64,000 bases of DNA, taken from positions 24,406,001 through 24,470,000 of the forward strand of contig AP031354.1 in assembly GCA_037833965.1 (NCBI GenBank), given 5' to 3'. The notes under the pieces were generated by a model. It ran no database searches, was not told the DNA's origin, and worked only from the letters and a program-made list of their open reading frames with translations. The DNA is from Marchantia polymorpha subsp. ruderalis (Eukaryota; Streptophyta; Marchantiopsida; Marchantiales; Marchantiaceae). Numbering within the stretch: the first letter of the stretch is position 1; each line of letters opens with the position of its first letter. Made by a program: the position numbers and the translations under genes. Of this stretch, positions 34,001 through 45,400 are shown piece after piece.

Positions 34001-35209
34001 TAATATGAAAAGATGTTCAACTCAAGTTCATACAACCCTTGAATTTACAGTGATTGATCACTCTCATGCACTTTTATCTGACTGAATCTGTCTATGGGCA
34101 TGTAATCAAATCATGTCAAACGTCGAAAATAAAATAATGCGCATTGATGTTACTTTATCATTTGAGTCTGAATTTTATTTGGTGATTATTTTATTAATTT
34201 TCAGAAATTTTTATTTTTGTTACAATGGTTTAAAAGATTTAAGTTTGATATAGGAAATTTTGCTTGAAAAAATCAAGAAAAAATTTATTCAAGTATTCTA
34301 GTTCATGTAAGATTTATTAATTTGTGATTTTATGGCATCAAATCATTCCCCACTCTTCTTAATTATAAAACTTATATTGAATCATATCTGAAATAAAAAA
34401 TAAACAGGCCAGAATATTCTAAGGTTTTGATTTATTTTGGTATAAATTATACCATTTTTGAAGAAAATAATAAATATGCAAGATCTATTTGGGAAAGTAC
34501 TATAATCTCTGGGCTGTTGGTTTATTTTAAACTTTTATTGACAACTTTGTAAAAAAAAAAGATGAAACAATTTTCAATGTGACTCCTGAAATAAAATCTG
34601 CAATATTATTCAGATTTAAACTACCTTTGGTGGCTGAATTACATCAACATGTATATTGTGTCAATTTAGATAAAAAAATATATTTTTTCATCATTGAATT
34701 ATTCTTTAAAAATACATTTTTAAAAAAATTCTCATTTCATGAATTTTAAAAAGGTTAGATTTTGTCAAATCTTTTCAATCACAACATATGTATGTTTAAA
34801 TTTAAAGAAGAACAATTGTGTTTTGTTATTCGTATTCAAATAATCATAAGACTTGATAATTTGCTATTATTGATTTGAGATTAGATATATTTAGATCAAA
34901 AAGTAATTAATGAATTTTTTATCTTTTTTTACTTGCTTAAATTACACTTAATTTTTAAGTGTAATTTCATATAAATTAATGAAATTTTGCAACATGATGT
35001 ATTAATTTTTTTAATTTAAAATCTTAATTGTATTCAAAACATCTTGTGAAATATAATAAAAAAAACTCGAAAATTTTTCTTGAAATTTTATATTCGTAAC
35101 AAAAACACCATAAGCAGTTGAAATATAAAATAATGAACACTTAAAAATGTTACTTTTTAGAAACAAATTCATCTTTGAGCTTATGTCATATCTCTATACT
35201 AGTTTGTGA

Positions 35210-35990
35210 TCGTAAACCCTAGAAACATAGCGAAACATTCAAGCCAAGTCGAGACACAATGTAACGTGGTTCATCCTCACGAGTAAGGTTATGTCCACCG
35301 AGAACACGTTGCACTTTACTTCTATGTCATGTCAAAAAAGACTCAATGTACATGGCAAACCCCAAGATATTTATCCCGAGTCTAGTTGAATGTACTAGCT
35401 ATAAATAGCTAGAATCCGAGGTTACTTCTTAATTAAAATGATCTTCAACAATTTTATGTTTAACTTATGTTAAAGAATGATAACCTCTATAACATACATT
35501 ATTACTCCGCGGGGAAATTATAGATATAAATCTAACACAAGGCTCACTCTTTACACAAGAGTTACAACATACAGAGTTAACTAAAAACCAGCTAGCATAG
35601 AGAGATCATAAATCTCGTAATTCATATAATTACTTCGCGGGAAGTTCTAGAAAGAAACCTGATACAAGATCTCTCTTTACACAAAAATTAACTATTTATA
35701 AACCGTAGTCATCATATGATAGAGTAGATATATAAAGAGATAATTGGAGATACTATGTTAGCAAACTCTAACTCTACTCCTCATGCACAACGTGCATGAT
35801 AGCACAGTGTTGTGTGAAACTCTCCAAAGAAATAACTTTGATAAACGTATCAGCCGGATTGAGTTTATCATCAATCTTGACTAGCTCAATCATTTTATCA
35901 AACACTATTGTTTGAAAAATTACATGATATCATTGTGTTTCACTCTACTGTACATAACATGAACCGTGCTCATCTTGATTATAAATCACA
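35210..35990 (-). mobile_element. antisense Ty1/copia 3' fragment with LTR start
   Basis: Read on the minus strand, this matches the last part of the copia element at 51-57 kb. It has the AAAATGATTGAG end of the RNase H region (near 35900), two copies of the TTGTGTAAAGAG non-coding segment (near 35685 and 35555), TAACATAAGTTAA ahead of the LTR, and then the LTR start with GGTTACTTC and AGCTATTTATAGCT (35445 down to about 35385). How far the LTR runs is unclear. It is an old fragment of a related element in the opposite orientation. Confidence 0.7.
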
Positions 35991-36219
35991 TAATGATCAA
36001 ACTTCCCCATTGCCATAGTTGTGGATTGAGATTTTCACTTGTCAATGAGGAAATATTAAAAAATATTCCCCTCTTTCAGTGAATTAGGTTCATTGAAAGA
36101 CACAAACGTCATCTAGATTCATTAAAAGGCACACATCTACTAACAATTAACTTACAATCTACTCTCTGTCATCCGTGACAATCTCTCAGGTCACGATTGA
36201 TTATCGTCCGTGACTGTCC

Positions 36220-36800
36220 CTCATCGTCGCCCTACAACCTCGAGGCTGACTTTCACTTAGGTTTACCTCAGATGGCTTTGTGGTAACTCATCATGGTTCT
36301 AGAAGACTAGGATTCCTCCTTATACCTATAGCCCAAACACTCACTCACATAATACCTCAATGTATCATTCCAACTCACACACACATCGACACTTCAAGGT
36401 ACTGAAAATTGTCACTCTTTCATATATAAAACAAGTCTCTACACATAAATTTTCCAAACTTGCTTGAGAGTCTCTTCCCTACCTCTCTATAAAAACTATT
36501 TGAGAATTTACCATAGTAACAAATTATAATTCTTACGTAACTTACTTTTACAAAGATAAATCATAAAAGTTTGACTAGTTATCAATACATGGCAACATGT
36601 CATTGGACTCCTAAACTTTCAAGATGTTTACTAATACTTAGACTGTGATGGCGACATATCATTTGTGACTTTCCAACTTCTAGAACCTCTACTTGCCACT
36701 AAGTCAACATTAGACTTAGTCTAACTAATGAAGTTTTCCCTTATTTAGTCAAATCAATCAAAACTAAACATGAAATCAAAAGTATTTCTCTTAAAATCTA
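36220..36800 (-). repeat. LTR-like sequence, inverted relative to 40300-40790
   Basis: The reverse complement of this stretch aligns with 40300-40790. Shared features include TTACTATGGTAA, AGACTCTCAAGCAAGTTTGG (AAACTCTCAAGCAAATTTGG in the other copy), GACTTGTTT/AACTTGTTTCAT and ATGATGAG followed by CCATC/CCATA. Identity looks like roughly two-thirds. It resembles a retrotransposon LTR plus leader, but the exact ends are not visible. Confidence 0.5.
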
Positions 36801-36849
36801 TACTTTTTTACGAGATAAAATAAATAGCTCAATCAAATCTTCTAGAAAT

Positions 36850-37319
36850 TTATTTAAAAATCTACGATTTATTGCAAAGTTTTACTTCTTAGTCACCTGT
36901 TACTCCCAAAAAACATTGCAAGTGCTAAGTCCGAAGACATTATATTGCAAAGTAGAATCACACTCAAACCTAAAATTTATCCGATAAGATCCTAGAGAAG
37001 CGGCACGCGACTCTGCAATTGATATTCAGGGGAGGAATTCCCAAGGTATACACTCAGCCGGCTGTACCGAGTTTCCAATTTACCAATTCGCTTAAATCTT
37101 GAGCTACACTATGCACCATTTAGAATATCCAAATTTGACTCTCTACTTCAGATCCGATATCTTTGACAAACCGAAGCAACTCGCGCACGGTGACAAAATG
37201 CACAATTCACAAACGCGCGGAGGAATGCAAATTGAAAACTGAGAAATTAACTAATGGAAAAGCTCCTGAAGACAAAACCTTGGGCCTTTTTATTCCTAAC
37301 TAACACCCGGAGATGTCAC
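36850..37319 (-). repeat. E3 3' terminal block (truncated)
   Basis: On the minus strand this follows the E3 coding remnant and matches the block after E4 at 16471-16860, including GTGACTAAGAAGTAAAACTT. The final 90 bp or so, ending in CATTACA in E4, is missing here. Confidence 0.6.
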
Positions 37320-39740
37320 TCGCTGTGATGCAAGCCCCCAACACACGCGACGCCAATTGACAACCAACGCCGATAGTTACCACGCCCGTTGGACTTCTAT
37401 CCTATGTAGAGCGGTTGACACTTTCAATTCTAAATTCTCATTTGTCTCCTCCAAATTGAAAATGAACGAATGAAACTTCCTACTTCACTGCCGATGTTCT
37501 CTTACACTACTAGCTATCAAATCCGTCACGCGACGCTCCAGCTCTCGCAACTTCATCCACTTAAGTGTTTGAATTTCCCAATCCACATAACCGTGAAGTC
37601 ATCGGTTTACCTGCGCACACAATGCCACATCCGTCACACCCGCTAACTGCTAATTCTTCGCCTCTGTCTTCAGCAATCTAGCCTCGGCCAAGATCAACTG
37701 TTCCTCAACTGCTGACAATTGAGATCGCATCTCGTTACAATCTGCCTCCAACCTCTTCCTCTGCTCCAACTCCAAAAACCTAGCAGCTTCGCAATCAGCC
37801 AACTCCTTCGCATTTGCCGCCAACTCCACTCCGTACAAGTGATCGCGCTTCGCCAGATCCGCAATCAGCTCATCCACGTGATGCGATTCCTTGTTGAATG
37901 CCACTCTAGATGCCTCCAATCTATCCCAAAGATCTACTGTCGCCTTGTGCGCATTCTCAATGTCAACACGAAGGCTCGTGCAATCACGCTCCGATGACGC
38001 ACGAAGGTTCTTCTCCACTGCCAAACTCTTCCAAAGTTTGGCACATTCTAACTTTGTTTGACAAAGTCGCTTCTCCTGCTCTGCAAGGTAGCCTTCACGA
38101 TCGCACACTCAGAGGTCAAACTAAGTACTCTTTCGGCTATCTCCGCCGATGCTCCCACCTTCGTCTGCGTCTTGCTATGCATTAAATTTACGTAGGATCC
38201 TGCAATGGCTAGCTCGGCGTATTTCGCCATCTTCCCATCGAGATAGCTGAGCAAGGCAATGACTCGCTCGGCTAACATGTCAGCTACACTAAGTCCAACC
38301 AACTTAGGTTCTTCGGCCGAAGGCCCTCCGCCACAGTCCAAGTCGATTGTACGCGAAGAAACCTGGGCCAAAGGCATCGGCTGTTGCTCTGTCATCGTTC
38401 TTTTCACATCTTCCACGACACGGTCTACGAGTCCTTCCGCCGTGTCTGATAACTCCAAAGGTACCTCTGAACACAACTTTCCCGAAGGCGTGTACACGGT
38501 TGATTGCCCCTAAGGTCGATGTCCCTGACTCGAGGTCTCCACCTTCGTATCACCTTCTTGCTCTTTTGCTTCTTTCTACGGATCTTCCGCTGATATTGCC
38601 GAAGATCTCCACTCCGAAGGCCAAAGATGCTTCTTCCTCCGTTCCTGCAATTTTCGCTTCTATCTTCGCCCACTCCGCCGAAGTTATTCGGCCCTACTTT
38701 GCCGCACTTTGTGCTTCTTTCTTCCTCACTCAGCAGCCGTCTTGCCTTCATCTTGCTACGAGCATGCACATTTGCCGACCTCATCTTTGTAGGAACTGGC
38801 CTTTGAACTCAAATTTAGGCACGCTGATCAGTCGTCTCCAAAATCGCGACTCGATGTAATTTACTCTTCTTCTTTGGCCGTTCCTTGACCTCGTCCTCTG
38901 ACTTGTTGACTTTGATCGAAGGCAATGCAAGCGTAGTATCATACTCCTCACTGGCAACCTCATTGCCTCCCAGTGTCTCCTCGTCGTTCGTTGCCTCCAT
39001 CTTGAGTGAAAATTGCTTCTGCTCGTCTGCAATCACCAAACCCATCACTATAAAAGTTTATGAAGAACGGGGACAGATAATTCACTAATATCCCAAACTC
39101 TTTGTCAATGTGCTGGCATGTAGTAAACCACAGGATGCGTGCCCAATGAATAAATTTTCTGCTATCGCGCGCTCCACAAATCTGACCTACCATGTCACTA
39201 TGTAAGTCGTCTACGAAGGACAAAGTATATGTATCAAAGCCACCGCTACATTTCTGCGCAACCGATCACGATACCCCGTCGTTCGGTACCTATTCTTGCT
39301 TAAACGTGGTTTCTTGAATAGCTGTGCATACGTCTTCTCTTCCGCGTGAGTCACCTTCACATTATTGCTATCGAAGATGAAGCCTCCATCTTCTCCAGCG
39401 CACGGTTCCAGGATCTTTGCCCAATCTTCAATTGTCTAGATTGCTAGGTTGCCGCGGAATCCCTCAGCTTCCGGCGCGCGTTTGTCGTGCCACTCTTGCA
39501 CCAGTGCCGCACAAACTCAATTTCATCCCCACAGCAAGAAATTGAGCTTGGCAACGATCAGTTCGTTGCGATACGCTCTCAACTCAATTCTCGTCACCTT
39601 CAACGCTGATAATCAAATTTCTGAAGTTCGTCCCATCGTTGCTTCCTCAATTTCTCACTCATGGACCTCGTTGACCTTTCAATTCTCAAATGCACTCTTG
39701 CGGAATGTCAGCGCTGAGCTCGCGTTTCTTTTTGTGTAAT
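37320..39740 (-). pseudogene. diverged E-family element E3, N-terminal domain plus coiled coil
   Basis: Minus-strand order is N-terminal domain, then coiled coil, as in E1. Near 39440-39240 the translation reads IEDWAKILEPCAGEDGGFIF, then FDSNNVKV, SKNRYRTTGYRDRLRRNVAV. Near 39160 come HWARILWFTTCQH and LVNYLSPFFINFY. The coiled-coil part occupies 38497-37650 (RVIALLSYLDGKMAKYAE, GSYVNLMHSKTQTKVGAS, LAKRDHLYGVELAANAKELA). The GC-rich Arg/Pro repeats of E2 are absent. DNA similarity to E1/E2 is low but protein blocks are clearly conserved, which argues that the domain was once translated under selection. Frameshifts separate the blocks, so this copy is broken. Confidence 0.7.
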
Positions 39741-40299
39741 TTGCTGCCCTTACGATATCGCAAACTTGTGGAAATTGAAGGTACAAGTGTTTAAATTTCT
39801 TTCATGTTCGACGCCGTCTTTTACTTCACCAAAGATCCTTCATCGAAGACTCTTTGTCTGTAACGCCTAAGTCCAAAGACTCTTTGTCGAAGACGGTATT
39901 ATGTCTTCGTCGAAACATGTTTCTCGCTGCATATCTTTGAAGCTTAGGTTTCGCTTGTCTATAGCTAGTGTTCTTGGGCTCATTGGAACAAGCACGCCAA
40001 GCTCTACCTAATGGGATACTGTCTATCCACTATTACTACTCAGTGTCTACTCCAAAATTTCCTTTCTACTCTTCTTTTGACTACTCTTGTTCCAAAAGCT
40101 TGAAATTGCTAGTACTTTACAGCTCAAACTTCATTATTTCAGAAAAAATGAAAAAACTATGCTACCACAAATGGTGAAGGAAGAGATTGACAAGCTGAGG
40201 GAGGCATATAAGACCAGTTGTTTTATGTTTATTATAGTACTAGAAATAGCCAAGGAGTGGAGTATGAATAACATAGACATAGCTAGGTCTAGCTAGTTA

Positions 40300-40790
40300 C
40301 TTAGATTTCATTAGTTTGATTTAGTGTAACCAAGTCCTAGTTGTAAGATCATTGATAACACTAAGACCAATGTTGATTTAGAAGCAAATGAAGATTCTAG
40401 AGGGTTTATGTAGGCCAATGGCATGTTGACACGTATGGAGAGTTAGTCAAACCTACCAAGGTTTATCTTAATGAAAGTAAATTGAGAGATAATTATCACA
40501 TATTACTATGGTAATTTCTTAAATAATATAAATAAAGCGTTAGAGGAGAAACTCTCAAGCAAATTTGGAGAGTTCATTGTGTGGAAACTTGTTTCATCAA
40601 TGAAAGATTGAGGTTATGGGTTTCATGATATGTCAATGTGTGTGATGAATGGAAAGATTGTGTGAGAGTATGTTTAGAACATGAAAAGTTATTTTAGCCT
40701 TCTAGTTACATGATGAGCTATCAAAAAAGCCATAAAGTTAAAACTGATTGAGAGTTAGCCTGGAGGTTACAAGCTGACTTCATCTATCGA
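40300..40790 (+). repeat. LTR-like sequence, inverted relative to 36220-36800
   Basis: This is the plus-strand partner of the sequence on the other side of E3. It contains TAAATAATATAAATAAAGCG, a TATA-like stretch, and leads into gypsy RT coding at about 40755. Together with its partner it brackets E3 with inverted copies. Confidence 0.5.
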
Positions 40791-41403
40791 GTAGAAAATT
40801 TTGGATGGATGTCTTCTTTTGTGATAGTGAAGAAAAAAATAGTAAACTACGTGTATTATATGCGTGGATTATAAGAAATTGAATGTTATTAATATATTTT
40901 ACTTTTTATAGATGAGATTTAAGAGTACATAGTAGACCATAAGTGGTATAGTTTTGGAGATATTTATAGTGGTTATAACCAAATACAAATTGCTTTAGAA
41001 TATCAATTGAAAATTAACTTTACCACACCATGGAAAACTTTTGCATTTATAACAATGTCATTTTGTCTATGTAGTGCACTAGCCATTTTTTAAAGATTCG
41101 TGAATATGATGTTTGAATCTTTCATAGGTCAATTTTTTTCAGAGATTTTTTAGATGATTTTTTTGTGTGCAAGAGAAAAAAAAAAATCATTCTGATCATT
41201 TGATCAAAATACTTGAAGTCACAATTTCTTTCAATCTTGAAAAATGCATTTTTGAATGGAAGAAATGTTTATCGCTGGAGCTCATCATGTCCAAGAATGA
41301 TATAGTAGATTTAGAGATATTGATGAGTATCATGAAGTTATTTTTTTCCGATAACTTTGACCAAATTGAGTTCATTCCTTTGTATGGTGGAGTGTTATCG
41401 TAG
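40755..41403 (+). pseudogene. Ty3/gypsy reverse transcriptase remnant
   Basis: Broken frames show the RT blocks in order: LEADFIYRVENFGWMSSFV, KWYSFGDIYSGYNQIQIA, FTTPWKTFAFITMSFCLC, then FLDDFFVC, where FLDD (41147-41158) corresponds to the catalytic YxDD box. From 41167 the text continues HSDHLIKILEVTISFNLEKC, the usual sequence after the RT core in this superfamily. Several stops and frameshifts make it non-functional. It may belong with the LTR-like stretch just upstream. No RNase H or integrase follows, because block B begins at 41830. Confidence 0.8.
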
Positions 41404-42486
41404 TTTTAATATATTGTTTTCCAACAAAACCCATGACTTGTTGAGTTGTATAAAGAATTGGTTCAAAGTGCCACCTAGCACCACACTCGAACTATATAAC
41501 TTTCAGTCTTCTAGTTGCCCGGCTTTCTGAAACCTTATGACAGGAATAGGGTGGCGAGATGGAAGATTATGAGTCCGGAAGGACATACATCTGGATGATG
41601 AACGGTGGTTACATCATTGAAGCTTGCATTTGCAATGGAAAAATGGTGACTCCCATGCCTGGAGCCATCAGAAAGGTGGTCACTTGCATTGCTCGATGTG
41701 ATGTAAAATATGTCCGGTCCTTACAACGCTAGTGGCCCATGTCATTGTTTTGTTATTGCAGTCGTGTGTACAAGAGAGAAATAGATCAACATTACCCAAT
41801 ATTACTGAAAGTCGATCATTCGAGTGTACCTCCATGTGGGATACTCTTGACGCTATTATATTCACCAAGCACTGAAGATAGAAGGCCTTCTGATCTCCGA
41901 CAGAAGACTGTTCCGCGACCATCTCCTCTTTTCGTCGCAATTAACCAACCCTTTAAGGCCTTTAAGGCCGGGATCACCCCAGAGCAAGACACAATCATGA
42001 AGGGTGAGAGTCAACACGAAACATGAGGACGAGCTGCAGTGGAGCGGCAGCCGCAAAAGCAGCTGCAGTAGCAATGACAGAAAAGTCGATCGTCTTTTGC
42101 GGCTTGAATACCGATTAGTCTTTTTACTTATTCCACTCTACATTGGTAGTCAAAAAGATTCATCGAGGACCATCGATTTTTGACCTGGATGAATCGAGTC
42201 AAGGTTGTCCCCGAGCGGGAGTAATTCCACTTCATCCTACCTCGCCTGAAAGAATCTACGTGAACTGAGGTACAAATAAAATACACGTCTCTCTCTCTCT
42301 TCCGATTAAATAAAACCCTTTTGTGATCTTTCTTCGTTGAAATCTGTGACAGGGGAACTCTGTACACAATGTATGGGGCAGTGATTCCTATAAACACGGT
42401 TATAACAGAAGCGTCCTAAATATGATTCAAGGCTAAAATATGAAACGTGGATCGTCACGGCGACCGCGTGTTCGGTGACGTGGATA

Positions 42487-45400
42487 CTACCTGGGCTTGG
42501 GGTACGTCCAGCCGGGATCAGAGCCCCTGCCGTCCGAGGGAAGCCGAAGGAAGGTGGAGCTCGGGGTGAAGAGCGGGGCGAATCCACCGGTCGCACCTTC
42601 GTGCTCCGGTACCGAGGACACCGGCGACTGCGACATCGGATGCGACTCCGTCGTGTTGGGCGACGAGTTGAATGGTGAAAAAGGATCGTGCCCTCCGTCG
42701 ACGGCGCTCGAGCGCGCCATCTGGAACTCCAGGGCCTCCGTCAACCCTCGCACGACCTGCTTCATGTCGGGCCGGTTGACTCCGTGCGGCTCCACGCTGC
42801 CCATGGCCAGCTCGGCCACCTTCCACAAGGACTCCATGTTGTACGCCCCCGACTTGATGACCGGGTCCACGATCGAATCCAGGTTGTTGTCTAGCAGCTG
42901 GCCACGTGCCTGTCCGTCACCACCTCGTCAGCCCACATCATCCTCATCAGCATCAGCAGCATTCACATCCTCCCCAAATAATAACAGTATATTATGATAT
43001 ATAATATAAATAATGACTCTTACCCATTCGATCAGGTTGTATTGCATGCTCTCGGTGTGGAGGATGCTGTTGGGGGCCCGGCCGCAGATGATTTCCAGCA
43101 GCACGACACCGAAGCTGTAGACGTCGCTCTTTTGGGTCAGCCTGTTGTGCGCGTAGTACCTGCATCGAATCGAAGTGCACATCCCGGCGGGTCAGATCGA
43201 GCTGAGTCCGTCATTCGAGACGACGTTTCAGAGACAGCTGCAGAAAATTGACGTGAGTGTAGCAACTGTGGAGGTTTTACTCACTCCGGGTCCAGGTAGC
43301 CGGTGGTTCCTCTGACGAGGGTCGACACACCATGGGTATCGTCTCCGTCGGGAGCCAGCTTCGAGATTCCGAAGTCGGCGACCTTGGACATGAGCTTCCC
43401 GTTCAGCAGGATGTTGTTGCTCTTGATGTCACGGTGGATGATTTTGGGACTGCAGTCGTTGTGAAGGTACTCCAAGCCTGGAAATGATTCATACTGCTCA
43501 TCAGAGGTTCTCATGCCGCCTATCGGTAACCGAGACTGAATTCACGTCGAGATCTTTGCCTACTGACTCTGATCTGAGCCTCATTTGGTGGTAGCTTTCG
43601 TACCTTTGGCGGCATCGATGGCGACGTTGAGTCGTTCGGTCCAGGTTAGAGTGCCCTTCATGTCTGCACGCACGCGAACACATCGGATCCAGCCCTCGTC
43701 GGTGTAAGTAAGGTTGCAGAGAGATTCGTCTAAAATGAAAACGGATTCCAAATTGGTTCTCGTTTGTACCTTTGCCGTAGAGATGCTCACGCAGAGTCCC
43801 TTTGGACATGTATTCATAGATCAGAATTTGCTGCCCACTCTCTTCGCAGTAACCGAGCAGCGACACGAGGTTCTTGTGGTGCACTCTCGAGAGAAGAGAA
43901 ACCTGCGAAAGCACCACGCAGCAGATGTCTGAACATCAGGCCTACAATCTACACATTGACCACGAAGGCTGTAAAAACCACTTTCCAGACTGACCGTGAT
44001 CAGACAGCAGCAGGGAAGGCTGGGAAGGCCTCACCTCGTTGATGAACTCCGTTGTCCCTTGACCGGATTTTTCAGAGTTTACTTTCACAGCTACTTCGGA
44101 TCCATCGGGGAGTTTCCCGTAGTAGACAGGTCCGAATCCGCCCTCTCCGATTTTCTTCTCGTATCCTTTCGTGGCACGCTGCACCTCAGCCAGAGAGAAA
44201 CCTCTGGCCTGGTTCACGTGACCAGCTGTCGATCCCCCACTGCGAATTGATGGTGCTACTGCTCCTCCTCCTCCTGCAAGATATGATGCTCCTGGATTTC
44301 GTCCGGAATATCAGTATCGATATCGAAAACTCACCGAGAGACTCGGAATGTTCAATTCACACTGGTGCAATCTTACCCTTGACATCGCTGCTGGCGATTT
44401 CACTCATGGCCGTGGGAACGGAAGGCGGGCGTCTGCGTCTCCTGCAGTATAAGAAGAGCAAGAGGCCGAGGATGAGGAGAACGACGACCACGCCCCCGAT
44501 GGCGCCACCGATGACCGCCCCGCTCACTCCACTACTCTTGTTATCGCCTCCCGGTCCAGGAGCAGCAAGGACCGCGCAATTCTCCGTCGCAGAGCAGAGA
44601 TTGACGTTTCCGTCAGTTCTGTCCGAAACAATGGAAATATTATTGTCGAGGATTAGAGCAGAGGGGGCCTTCGATCGACACACGGTTTCACAACGGCAGT
44701 AGACTTACAGACACTTCACAGAGCTAAATTTCAAAGGCAAAATTCCACACAACTTCCTCAATGTTACCTCCGATGCGTGGAGGAGAAAGAGGCGACGACG
44801 CCCCGGGCGTGCAATGACTCACCTAAGTAGCAAGCCATTCCGATCAGCGAGAGAAGCTGGAATTGGTCCCGATAATTTGTTGTCCGACAGGAACCTGCGA
44901 GACCAATTTCTCATTAAAAGCCTCCTTTAAGAATGTATAAGAAGTCGTGCTGTCTCCTGACTCATCAAGAGAACATACTACGGCCCTTTAAGAATTTTAT
45001 ATAAACGGGAAGTACTCACAACTCCGTAAGTGCGGGAAGAAGAGATAATGTCTCAGGAATACCACCCGCCAAGGAATTGTTCTGCAAATGTCTGTGAACA
45101 AGAACGAGTGAGAAAACAGCCGCAGCTGACTGTACTTTAATTCTACTCTGCCACGAGTAATTAACAGCCGCACAAGTCATAAGGGAAATCGAATCTCGAC
45201 ACTCACAAAGTTTTCAGGAGCCTCAGGGTACTCAGATCTGGAATAACACCGCTGATCTGGTTGTTGTCGAGCCATCTGGAGAGCAGCGCATGAGTTTTAG
45301 GGACGATCCAGTGTATCTCAGAGAAGGCGACAGACTACAACAAAGGAACAGCAACTGGAATACGAGATGAATTATCTTACAGATCCGTGAGCGCGGTTAG

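Larger units (their letters stand above)
24113..35200. other. gene-poor interval, no gene recognised
   Basis: I recognise no conserved protein. The longest frames are minus-strand ones at 26857-27387 and 27586-27924. The latter includes FWCQDDPP directly before a good splice-donor-like GTGAGTAAG near 27840, so an unrecognised or decayed spliced gene between 26.7 and 28.9 kb is possible. From about 32.4 kb onward the sequence is AT-rich with no long frame. Small inverted repeats and a TA tract are listed separately. Confidence 0.4.

Noticed and set aside
34100..34900. AT-rich stretch with scattered retroelement-like words
   Set aside because: No motif in the right order or frame; composition alone can explain the resemblance.
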